From contig JAFFSR010000218.1 of assembly GCA_017163975.1 (NCBI GenBank), forward strand, positions 12,899,501 through 12,963,500: a stretch of 64,000 nucleotides of DNA, given 5' to 3'. Both the position numbers and the translations under genes were made by a program. Source of the stretch: Anastatus disparis. Its lineage: Eukaryota > Arthropoda > Insecta > Hymenoptera > Eupelmidae. Positions 1 through 9,749 of this stretch are shown here, piece after piece. Within the stretch, counting starts at the first letter, position 1. Every line of letters begins with the position of its first letter. Under the pieces are notes generated by a model. The model did not search any database and was not told the origin of the DNA. It saw only the letters and a list, made by a program, of their open reading frames with translations.

Positions 1-75
1 AAAATGAATTTAAAGCCTGAGGATTTCGAGAATGAAGCTGAAGAAATTTCGTTTGATGAATTACTAAATAATTAA
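1..75 (+). CDS. Gene A: 3' end of a family A-E membrane protein (partial)
   Basis: The window opens inside a reading frame of 24 codons ending in TAA at 73-75. The residues NLKPEDFE match the C-terminus of gene B (NLKPEDFESEVEQD), and A carries a longer acidic and Asn-rich tail after it. The similarity continues past the stop: about 150 bp of 3' flank aligns with the 3' flank of gene B (GGTGACTTTTAATTAGAATT against GGTGACTTTTGATTAGAATT). A and B are therefore a recent tandem duplicate pair. A possible poly(A) signal AATAAA lies at 246-251. The rest of the gene lies left of the window, so its start, membrane segment and integrity cannot be judged. Function unknown. Confidence 0.75.
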   Translation, partial: KMNLKPEDFENEAEEISFDELLNN

Positions 76-2214
76 AATTTATTGTTAACCAAATCGAACA
101 AGATGTGATTAACTGCTGGTGACTTTTAATTAGAATTTTAATTCTTTTTTTAGACATTTTTGTTAGATTGAATTTTTTTTTGTAATCTGAATAGTTTAAT
201 AGCATTAAAATAGAAATCTGAATTATAAAAATCGTAAAATATCTGAATAAAACAAAAAGAATTGAAAAAAAGTGGCTGCATTGATCCTTAAGATTATAGT
301 TAGAGTTTTCTTATGTTATTAACAGTTTTCTATATAACTATTGATAATTAAAAAAAACTAAATAGCTATTTCGTTATTGGCTTAAGTCTCAATCCCGCCA
401 TTTTTCTACAGTTAATAACTGTATTCTTCAATTTATTCAAATATATACGTTTTTCCGCTGATTTTGTGATAACCTACTTTAATGCCGTTTATAAATTTTC
501 GTATAAATTTTAACAATTTAAGTTTCTATATGGTTCTATAAGTTACTATCAGAAAATGACATTTAAATTTACTAATAGTTGACGTCGTATTGATAGTAAA
601 TAATATATTCAAATATATGATTGTAAGAAGTATTTGAAAGAAGATGTTTCCCAAATTATGATAATATTTATAATCTTCATTTAGTTTTAAAAAATTCAAC
701 AAAAAGAACCGAAAACGGGAGAAATTGTAATATCGGTATTTTATATTTCCTTAAATATAATATTAATAAAATAAAGTCACAAGAAAATGCGAAAAAAAGG
801 AAAAATAATTAAATATTATGAAAAAGACGTTAAATAAAGTTCAGCTTTAACCAAAAAATGTATTTCTTTCTAAATTTTTAATAATTGTAAATGGCATTAG
901 CCGTATAAAAAATAAATAAATAAATTGTATAAAAAAACATCTGTGTTATTAAATCTTCAAACTCATACTTCCACCATTAAATAAAACTATTCTTTTTTTA
1001 AATCATATTTAGGATGATTTCAGATAACTATTTACAAGAGTAGATTTTTTGTTTATTCTTATGATACCTGTCTAATGAATTTCATAAATTAAACGAATAA
1101 AATATTTATAAATGATATTTCTATTGTTTGTGCATTTTTTTAATAGTAAAATGTATTTTATTACTTTATAACAAATTTGTATTATTATATTAATGTTAAG
1201 TGAAATATTAAAAATGGATTATTTGTTAAAATCATTAATTTAAATAAAAATTTTTGTGTATTTTTAAATCTTCTGTATTTTATTAATTCGTATTATAATT
1301 ACATGTGACTTCGCTATGTTATTAACTTTATGTAAAAATATAACAATAAATTAATCATTTATTTTGTTAATAAAGTGTAATGATATGAAAATAAATCAGT
1401 CAATGCCTGAGGAATAGTCATAAAAAAATGAAAATTGGAATGCAGTGAAAAGTCATCTTAAAAGTGCTTTATATAAAAAATATTGATTTGGAAACATCAG
1501 TAAGAAAGTTTATTTATTTTTATGCAAAAATTCTACTTTTTGCAATAGTAAGCTTTTATAATTATTACAATTCAGCACAAATATAAATTATTCTCTTAAT
1601 TACTAGTGTCCTTTTAAATTTTACTTTAAACTTTTAAGACATTCACATTAGACGCTAAATTTTTATGTAACTCCACCCGCTTACTCTGTTTATACCTAAG
1701 ATGTATTATTTTATACCTGATTGAGTATTAAATTCTGGGAAAGTTTGAGTTATATGTTCTAGTCATCTAAAGTTTTGTATTTTTACAAATGGTTAATATA
1801 CGTATATGCGCATTGAAGAGATTAGGAAACGTTTGAAAATACAAAATTATACCTACTTTACTGAATTTATTTTCTATCAATCTTTAATTTTATAAAACGA
1901 GAGGCACATAATTCCAGGTATAAATCTATGTAAGCTGTAACCAAAGGAATATAATGAAGTGAGATTAAATGTTAAGAGAGCATATTTAAAAATTTTTTGA
2001 ATTTCCCTCTTTGCAAGGAACACGGAACAATAAAATTTTGAGATCAGAGAGTTGAAAACTGGAATGTCGATTGTCGACCCGGATCGTAAGTATGGAAATT
2101 TCAGTAGTTTGAGAAATAGCAAACTCTACGTTTTGAACTTCTGTTAATAAGTAAGAGTACGGCAAAGCGAAATAATTTGCTTGAAGAATATTATACTAAA
2201 AAAAAACTAACAAA
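76..2214. other. Intergenic A to B
   Basis: The first 150-200 bp are the 3' flank of gene A and resemble that of gene B. The rest is AT-rich, with many stops in all frames and no exon I can support. A stretch near 2139-2165 resembles the start-site region of genes C and E (see the promoter entries) and probably belongs to gene B. Confidence 0.5.
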
Positions 2215-5093
2215 ATGAACGAAGAGTGGGTAAAGGTATCTTGTGGTAAGTTAAAATGTACAATTTAATAATTGAATAATACACGGGAAAAAATCCTACC
2301 GTAAAATTACTATTTGATATACAAAATAAAGTGTGTCACTATGTAAAATGATAATTTTTTCTAAGAATTTCTTTTCGTGTGTAATAAAACTAACCACTAA
2401 TCCTTTAAGAAGACTCCTAGGGTAAGCCATCAAAATTTAAAAAAACCAATGTGTGAAATAATTGTTTTTATACACAGGCCTTATGTGCAAAACGCATGAT
2501 GGAACTAAAAATGTTATCGTAATTAAATTTCTACACTAATATTTTTTATGAAAAACTATAGGGATATAGATTTTTTAATAAGAATTATAATGCAATTAAG
2601 AAAAAAGGGGTAAACCATCAAAATAAAGAGAAATTAAGTGTAAAAGTTGAAAATATTTGATTAACCTAGAATCGAGTAAATCAGCTGGTATATACTGCGC
2701 ATGCGTGATAATGCTAAGACGCATTGAGTGAGTGTGTACATATTACGAAGTCCGCTGTATAGTGTCGTATGTAAATACACTGAAAAGGGGTTAGAATCAT
2801 AGACATAAAAGAATAGATCGAGTGTGCTGTGTAATTTTTGTGATTCTTAGTGTGAGAAAAAAAGAACATACATAAAATGGGTTTCTATCTTTCTCTTAGA
2901 TAGAAATTATATACAAGCTAGAAAAAGAGGGAAACCCATCATATCATATTTTTTTTCTCTCATACAAGGGTCCAACTCGTCCGATAAGGACACTCGCTCT
3001 ATTCTCTTATGTCTATGGTTAGAATAGTGATTACTCTATACGGCGATGAATGGCGTTAGTGTCGCTAGCGAACATTCATTGTCGTACGAACGATATAAGA
3101 CAGTGTTTTTTAGAGATTAATGAGTGCTCTCTGCGAGGCTTCTCTCTACAAAGAGGATAACAAGTCTATGCTCAGAGAGAAATGAGTCGTCTCTAGAGAC
3201 TACTAGTTTACTTTTCGAAGTGTGGACTGACTGTATTCTAAAAATGACACATACTGTACCGTATAGAGCAGTGTTCCTTTTCAGTGTAATTACAAAGGGC
3301 TTTTCAAGGAAAAAAAATTTTCTCAACATTTACTTATGCAATGATTTTTGTTTTTGAAATAATAATAATTATATTTGAGAAATATAGAGTGTATTCATTT
3401 ATGAAAATTTGCAATAATTAAAATACCACTAAGGGACCCAAAATATGATACGGTCTTAGCCTGATGAGCCTCCTTAACTATACTGTTAATTGTTAAAACC
3501 TAAACCAATGTTCATTATTCCGCTTTTTTTTAAATCTGATTTTTTATGAAGTTATAAAAGCAATTAGATATTTAGAAGCCGGCCTATCTCTTTATCCTTT
3601 TCTAATTAAAAAATTTATTGTTTTGGAAAAACTATTTACAAAAGTCAGAAATAAAGAAGTGGTTTCGATTCGAATAATAAAAAGCAATATTTTTTTATGA
3701 GGTTAAACTAATTTTATTGTTTCGTGATTTAAAAAAAAAAATTGGGGTAACTATCATCTACCTCTTTAATTTTATAAGCTATTCTAACTTTTCTTGAAAA
3801 CGGAAAGACAAAATTAATTTATACTCAAGCAAAATATTGTTTTTAATATACGAATAGAAAGTTCCTCTTTATTCTCGCCTTCAGTTACTAATTTTAGCAA
3901 AAAATTAGAATTTTTTGAAATATTTCTATGTCATGCTTTTTATTAATTAAAATGGATGAATATAATATAGAGATATTTTTATAACTTTTGGATTAAGAAT
4001 TTAAAATTTGGAAAACTGCAATGTCCCCATTTTACATTTTCTCAAAGAAAATATATATTCTATAATATAAATATATTTTATCTTTTGTAATGTAATGAAT
4101 TATTCAATACCAGTTACAAAAAATACAATTAAACATCTATTGTGTAGTTAAATAGTTAAATAAAAAAAAGATTAATAAATATAACATTAAATTTTTATTG
4201 TTCTAGATAAAGAATCAGGAAAATTAGAAGAAGCAAAAATGCAAGAATGCGAAGAAGTTAAAATCAAAGAATTAAAAGAAGAAAAAGTACAAGAATTCGA
4301 AAAAAAAATCCAAGAATTAGTAAGGAAAAAAGTACAAGAATTAGAAAAAAAAAAAATACGAAAAAAACACGAGGTGAAAGCGAAGGATTTAAAATTCATT
4401 GGTTGTATTTTTATTATTTTTTTTTTATTTATATTATTCGTACCGTTCGATCCCAAGATATTTCAAGAAAGTCCAACTTCTCTTTTTTTTAAATTTAATA
4501 AGAAATCTATTGTATTAGAATCATCAGAAAATCAATTATTATTAGAATCTATGCCTGATAATGTTACTTTCATAAAAGAAATAACACGTGAAATTTTATT
4601 AAATGATTCAATTCAAATTTCTGGTATTCAAAATCAAGGGATTTTAACTCTAGTTTCTAGAAAATTAGAACCAGTTATTGGCCAAGATTATGATCTTCTT
4701 GCCTGCTATTATAGACATAAAGATAATTCAAATTTTACAAAATGGAATGTGTTAAAATATCATACTGCGAAATTACTATACAGTGTTAACATTCGTGATT
4801 ATATTGTGGATGTTGCGAACATATTAGATATAATAATAGACGATGAATATTGTAAAGATTTAAGAAAAATATTATCAGATAAAAATGCTGAAATTCTACC
4901 ACTTACGGTTAGTGAAAAGGAGATTACTAAAAGATTATTAATGAAACGTGACTTTGTAAAATTAATTAATGATAAAAATTCGTTGGATAATGATAGATTA
5001 TTAGCCACTGCGATGGATGCCATAAATCGTGTTTATTTATTGAAAATAAATTTAAAGCCTGAGGATTTCGAGAGTGAAGTTGAACAAGATTAA
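2215..5093 (+). CDS. Gene B: single-pass membrane protein of unknown family, coiled-coil N-terminus
   Basis: Two exons: 2215-2245 (MNEEWVKVSC plus one base; donor GTAAGT) and 4207-5093 (acceptor TTCTAG), with a phase-1 intron splitting an Asp codon. The product is 305 residues. Residues about 12-70 are very rich in Lys and Glu with repeated VQE(F/L)EKK units and should form a coiled coil. Residues about 73-90 are a hydrophobic helix (IGCIFIIFFLFILFV). The C-terminal domain carries the family motifs IRETL/LLNDS, KLEPVIGQ, LLMKR and LKPEDFE. N-glycosylation sequons (NVT, NFT, NDS) lie after the membrane segment, which suggests the C-terminal domain is lumenal or extracellular. B is the most divergent complete member: it has NKKS at about 108-111 where C, D and E have KKRS, and it has two Cys in the domain. 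The start is chosen because all four complete genes share this short exon 1 and intron phase; Met22 (4239) is the alternative. Function unknown. Confidence 0.82.
2798..3017. mobile_element. Nonautonomous hAT-like MITE with 8-bp target duplication
   Basis: The element starts CATAGACATAAAAGAATAGA and ends with the inverted complement (TCTATTCTCTTATGTCTATG), giving imperfect terminal repeats of about 35 bp. It is flanked on both sides by the identical 8 bp GTTAGAAT (2790-2797 and 3018-3025). Inside is a second inverted pair around AATGGGTTTC and GAAACCCATC. It has no coding capacity. An 8-bp duplication is typical of hAT elements, but P-like elements also make 8-bp duplications, so the superfamily is inferred. 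Confidence 0.8.
3908..4043 (+). mobile_element. Decayed half of TTAA MITE family 2
   Basis: The words CATGCTTTTTA, TAATATAGAGATATTTTTAT and ATTTGGAAAACTGCAATGTC match the right half of the intact copy at 28189-28405 in order and spacing. The terminal CCCCTTAA is lost or mutated. It lies near the 3' end of the gene B intron. Confidence 0.6.
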
Positions 5094-5596
5094 GTTGTAG
5101 AATTTTCGAATTTAATTGATAACCAAATTAAAGAAAACGTGATTAGTTTCAGGTGACTTTTGATTAGAATTTTAATTTTTTTTATAGACACTTTTGCTCA
5201 ATTGACTGTTTTTCTTTGTAATCTTAATAATTTAATGACATTGAAATATAGTTGTGATAACCTACTTTAATAATATTTATGTATTTTCGTATAATTTGTA
5301 AGAGTTCAAGTTTCTGAGTATATGTAAAAAGTCACGTAAATGACATTAAGACTTTCAAATTTACTGATAGTTGATGATGTATTGATAATAAATATTATAT
5401 TCAAATATACAATTGTAAGAAATATTAAAAAAAGATATTTCTCATTTCAAAAATTATTAATTAATAATCTAATTATTTAATTTTTAGAAATTCGACGAAA
5501 ATGTTATTTTAATATTCTCTATAAGAAAATTTTCATAATTAATAAATAAACGTTTTCATTTTTATAATAAATAATCTTGTTTTAATTCTAATACAA

Positions 5597-6495
5597 CCCT
5601 GGTAGAAATTTGAACATTAAAAATGGTGTAAACAACAATTTATGACCATTGTCAATAGTAATATTTTGTCATGTCAAATTGGCGAATAAATGGCAATTTT
5701 TTGCTGAATCTGCAGAGCTCAAATTTTTTGGTATATTGGTTAGCATCTTATAGGCAAAAAATGCTAATATAAAAATGTTGTTCAAAATTTTTGTATTTAG
5801 CCAAAAAAATACGCATTTTAAGTAAACGGAGAGAAAAAATCAGTAACAGCTATCTAAAAATTAGGTAAACTGTGGACAACTTTTTTTGACTAGTTATATA
5901 AATTTTTAGTAATGAGTCCTTAATTTTTCAGATCATAGGTAAAATCATAACCTCACTTTTGCCACGTGGCGAGAAAATATAGATTAGTATTTATTCACAT
6001 TCCTTCGTCAATGTTTATTTTTATTGGAATTTATAAAAATAAAAATATAATATTAAATTTTATTAAAATAAAAATATGAAACGCAGTACGAAACGAGTAT
6101 AAAAATATCGTTTTTTAAAATAATAAATGGAAAATTTTATTAATCGTTTAAAAATAACCTCTAACAATCCGATCACAACTCAAAATATACGCGCGAATAT
6201 ATTAACAAAAGTGATTGTATTAATGATTAATGATAACTTTAAAGAAAAAACCTTAAATGATTCTTAATAGTAATCAATTAGAGCACAATTTGATAGACTC
6301 TACTGTTAACTATCTATATTCAAATAATAGTGGATCAGACTCAACATTTTATTAGCATTTTTTAGCACTATGAAGGTTGAAAAAAACGTTTCATATTAGT
6401 TCAAATAATGGCCATAAAACATTCCCATTTTCTGCTCTTCACTTTAAAGAAATGGCCATAAAATGGTAGAAAAAGCGTTTCATTTTCTACCAGGG
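5597..6495. mobile_element. Inverted-repeat element of the CCCTGGTAGAAA family, copy 1
   Basis: The left end CCCTGGTAGAAATTTGAAC is the inverted complement of the right end TTTCATTTTCTACCAGGG over the first 12 bases. Subterminal words such as ATGGCCATAAAATGGT at the right resemble AATGGT and ATGACCATTG at the left. The 899 bp element has no open reading frame of note. A second element with the same ends is at 46245-47634. I see no clean target-site duplication, so the transposon class is not assigned. Confidence 0.65.
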
Positions 6496-6831
6496 AAAAT
6501 TCTATTTTTTCCTTAAAATTGTATATATTAATATTTTAAGCTAACATAAAATTATTTTATATTTCCAAATACATCCCCTGTAACTGTACTTTTTCATTTA
6601 CTAATTTTTGTTTCAATTGCTTTTAAACTTTAAAATCGCCGGTATTCAAAAAAATTTTATCTTTTAAGAAATCTGTCAATTTTATGTCTGTTTATTTCGG
6701 ACATTAACTTGAGACCGGAACCTATACAAAGTTCCGATCACAGGTAAATTTCATGAAAAATAAAAGAGACTATGATCCTCTATAGAATTTTTGAACATTA
6801 ACAAAAAAGAGAAAGCAACAAATAAGCCCCA

Positions 6832-6914
6832 TAAGAAGCTTAACCGTTCTCTTTCTAATATGCAGTATCCAGCTATCGGCTAAGAAAAGTAAAAGGGAAC
6901 GAGAGAGCTTCTTA
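6832..6914. repeat. Short fold-back repeat
   Basis: TAAGAAGCTTAACCGTTCTC (6832 onward) is the imperfect inverted complement of GGGAACGAGAGAGCTTCTTA (ending at 6914), separated by about 40 bp. It could be a small MITE or a chance hairpin. No flanking duplication is clear. Confidence 0.45.
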
Positions 6915-7085
6915 TTTATTACCTTTTCTTTTTCTATCTTTTTCAACGATTGCTATATTTTCCATATAGAATCGTCAATCTTTCTCTCTTTTATATACTT
7001 ATAATTACATTTAAATTTTCCAGGCAGCCTAAAGATTGAAAAAATCTTATACTAAAAGTGCCCTTTTGCATTTTACTATTTGTGT

Positions 7086-7198
7086 TATACTTTTCTAGTT
7101 ATACTAAAGTACATATAGACCGTTTGCATACCTGTTCTTATAAGAATAAAATATTAAAAATAATTTATTACCTATTTTAACATATATTTTAAATATAC
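7086..7198 (+). repeat. Direct repeat, copy 1 (second copy at 8228-8340)
   Basis: The words TTTGCATACCTGTTCTTA, ATAAAATATTA and AACATATATTTTAAATAT recur in order at 8228-8340, upstream of gene C. A neighbouring block, ATACGGAAAATCCATCTTTT at about 8115, recurs near 8358 as ATACGAAAAATCTATCTTTT. The simplest reading is local duplication of gene C upstream DNA, possibly left by loss of another family member. Confidence 0.55.
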
Positions 7199-7639
7199 AA
7201 AAATGGAGAAAAATTCCATGTTAAAAATTACTAATATGACGTTGCAATACTGAGACATATTTGATATTGTATAAATATTATTTATATAATAATGATTGCT
7301 ACGTATTAAGTAAACATTCTACACAGAGAGAATTTTTTTTATAATGAATAACTTGGCTAACATAGCTAATCATAGGACGTCTTTACATTCGATATTTCTT
7401 TATATAAATTTTTTGAAACATCACTAATCATAATTTAAGGAATAATGCGTACACATAAACATTTACTATGTTTATATAGAGAAATTATAATATATTAACA
7501 TTTATAACAAATAGTAATAAAAATTATATAGAAATCGAATTAATTTTTACTACAAGTTTGTTAAAAAATATAAAAAATTCTTGATTTTAAAATTTAGCAT
7601 TCTTTTTAATAATATTATCCGTTTTGTTTAATTTTTTTA

Positions 7640-7915
7640 TTATATAATTATTTATTTTCGGAAAAGAAATGCATTACCTACTACTATGTGTTACGAAGAT
7701 TATTCAGTTAAATTTAAAAATAAATTTATTCATTAGTTATTGAGAATTTTAGATTGCAATATTATATATTAAAAGTTTTTAATTTTATAACAGAAATCTA
7801 ATATTCTTAATGAATGAATTTGTTTAAAAATTTAACTAAATAATCATTATGGTTCATACTTTAAACTCATGCATTTCTTTTTCGGAAATTTTACAATTAA
7901 ATGAAAAGATAGACA
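7640..7915. mobile_element. Decayed TTAA MITE family 1 copy
   Basis: The sequence is a near-palindrome with the internal words of the intact copies at 27811-28192 and 43203-43585 (GAAGATTATTCAGTTAAATT; TAATGAATGAATTTGTTTAAA; AAAGATAGACACCATG). The terminal TTAA and the CACTACACCTGTAC ends are gone. It is an old copy. Confidence 0.6.
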
Positions 7916-8227
7916 CCATGTAACGTGGTAAAATTCAAATGAATATCATAGTAATCAAAGCTATGGCATGTAATTTTCATGAGAAAATTCTTCAAATAAA
8001 TTTCTGTATGCATATATTAATTTTCACTGCATAAACAATAATTTTTATACAAAATCAAATATGTCCCATGGTTACAATGAGATATAGTAATTTTTACAAT
8101 AGAATTTCTCTTCGTTTAGCAATACGGAAAATCCATCTTTTGTATTGCTGTAATAGGGATAATTTATAAGGAAGAGTAATAGAACTAATACAATAGAAAT
8201 ACCCTCTTACATCGTACAATTTATATG

Positions 8228-8340
8228 GTACCTTTCTATACTTACACCAAAGTACTTGTATGAGCCTTTGCATACCTGCTCTTAGAAGCATAAAATATTA
8301 GGATTGTTTGTTACCTGACTTAACATATTTTAAATATATA
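8228..8340 (+). repeat. Direct repeat, copy 2 (first copy at 7086-7198)
   Basis: It matches 7086-7198 in order of words (TTTGCATACCTGCTCTTA; ATAAAATATTA; TTTTAAATATA). It ends about 115 bp before the putative start site of gene C. Confidence 0.55.
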
Positions 8341-8456
8341 TCGTGTATATACGTATATACGAAAAATCTATCTTTTATGTTACTGTGGTAGGGATGTTCT
8401 GAACGAAAAAGTAGTAGGGATGGAAGCACATGAGTAATTTGAATGTATGTATGATC

Positions 8457-8490
8457 TTCAGTACTTTGACAAACAGCAAAGAGTTACTTT
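8457..8490 (+). promoter_or_regulatory. Candidate initiator and downstream element of gene C
   Basis: TTCAGTACTTTGACAAACAG, followed by CAAAGAGTTACTT, lies 72 bp before the ATG. The same arrangement, TTCAGT followed by AGCAA(A)GAGT, occurs before genes D and E on the other strand. TCAGT is the arthropod initiator consensus. A GGTAGGGAT box lies about 60 bp further upstream (8387-8395). The start site itself is inferred. Confidence 0.4.
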
Positions 8491-8528
8491 GTGCTGATAT
8501 TCAAAGGACAAAACGTCAAGAATTCAAA

Positions 8529-9749
8529 ATGATTGAAATTGGTAAGTAGAAAAATTTTAATAAGTTAGAAGCAAAGTGCATGAATTATATTTGGATTTTA
8601 TTTAAAGTCGTTTAAAATATTCTATTGTGATCTTAGATTACTACATAGTTGATTATATCGTTAATCTAATTTTTTCAACGAAAATGGCTGTTTTTTGCTT
8701 TAAACAAATGTAACTTTTTTATATACTCCAATATTAGAATCAGTAACGAATAAATACAATATCATTAAACTTTTAAGATTTTTTTATTCACCATAATTAT
8801 TACTTTTTATTCAGAAATTTAATTTAGTTCAATTTATTTTTCAGATTTAGAAAACCAAACTTTCAAAGAAGATAACAAAGAAGCGCAAAAACTAAGCGAA
8901 AAGAGTCTTCAAAGATATTTGAGACTAGAGGAAGAGCGTCTAAATCACAAAGTTCGTAAATCACTTTTATCCTTTATTATTATCATATTGTGTTTGATGT
9001 TAATTGCTTCAGTTATCATGTCTTCAAAAACGAAAAATAATAATCATTTGTCTATAAAAGAAACCTTACATACAAGTGACAAATTAATTATCGAAATAAG
9101 TCATCATATTAAGAAAAGATCAATCACAAACGAATTGCCAATGGAAAAAATATCACCAGAGCTCATGCAAAATAATTCAGTTTCGATGAAAGAAAAGATT
9201 CGAGAAACTTTAACGAAAGATTCTTTGCCTATTCCTGGTATTCGTCAGCAGGCAATTTTAAATTTATTAGCTGAACGTTTGGAACCTATTGTAGGAAAAA
9301 ATTTTGAACTACTTCTTTGGTACTACAAAAACAAAGAATCAATAGATTTTGAAGATTCAAACGATAAATTAAAAGTGCAAGTGGCTAAAGTTTTGTACGA
9401 CATTAATATCCAAGAATTTAGATCAGAAGTAGACGAATTAATTGAGACAATAGTTGACGATAAATTTATTAAAAATTTTAATAACTTCACAATGCCAACG
9501 ACTAAGGAAATCATTAGACCGAAGACTAATGTACAAAATCACATTATCGACAAGCTATTAATAAAAAGATACGTATTCTCAGCTATTGAAAGTCATCCAG
9601 CAATGTTAGAGTCAGTTGAATCTATATTGTCTCTTTTATTGGATTCTCTTAATCTCGTAGATATCAGAAAACTCGATTTGGATCCTGACACATTTCAACC
9701 AAAATTTACGGAAGAGAATATTGAAGTTGACTTGAGTGATACTAATTAA
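8529..9749 (+). CDS. Gene C: single-pass membrane protein of unknown family
   Basis: Exons 8529-8541 (MIEI plus one base; donor GTAAGT) and 8845-9749 (acceptor TTTCAG), with a 303 bp phase-1 intron splitting the Asp5 codon; 305 residues. An acidic/basic N-terminal tail (1-44) is followed by a membrane helix at about 45-63 (LLSFIIIILCLMLIASVIM). A tribasic KKRS lies at 94-97. The C-terminal domain contains MKEKIRETLTKDSLPIPG, AERLEPIVGKN, a WYYKNK aromatic patch, IVDDKF, NNFT (sequon), RYVFS, LLLDSLNLVDIRKLD and DPDTF. After the membrane helix there are no Cys, and predicted structure is mostly helical. With positive charges before the helix and sequons after it, type II topology is likely. 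A possible poly(A) signal is at 9967-9972. I do not recognise the family; its role is unknown. Confidence 0.87.

Larger units (their letters stand above)
2246..4206. other. Intron of gene B
   Basis: The 1,961 bp intron has a GTAAGT donor and TTCTAG acceptor. It holds a 220 bp inverted-repeat transposon at 2798-3017 and half of a TTAA-type MITE at about 3908-4043. The region 3100-3360 is open in short frames on both strands, but nothing there resembles a known protein. Confidence 0.7.
5094..8528. other. Intergenic B to C
   Basis: No gene seen. The stretch holds the gene B 3' flank (possible AATAAA at 5387-5392), a CCCTGGTAGAAA inverted-repeat element (5597-6495), a fold-back (6832-6914), a decayed TTAA MITE (about 7640-7915) and duplicated upstream sequence (7086-7198 and 8228-8340). 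The last 150 bp form the likely promoter of gene C. Confidence 0.6.

Noticed and set aside
3117..3357. Overlapping open frames on both strands inside the gene B intron
   Set aside because: They overlap each other in opposite senses, lie within a supported intron and show no domain.
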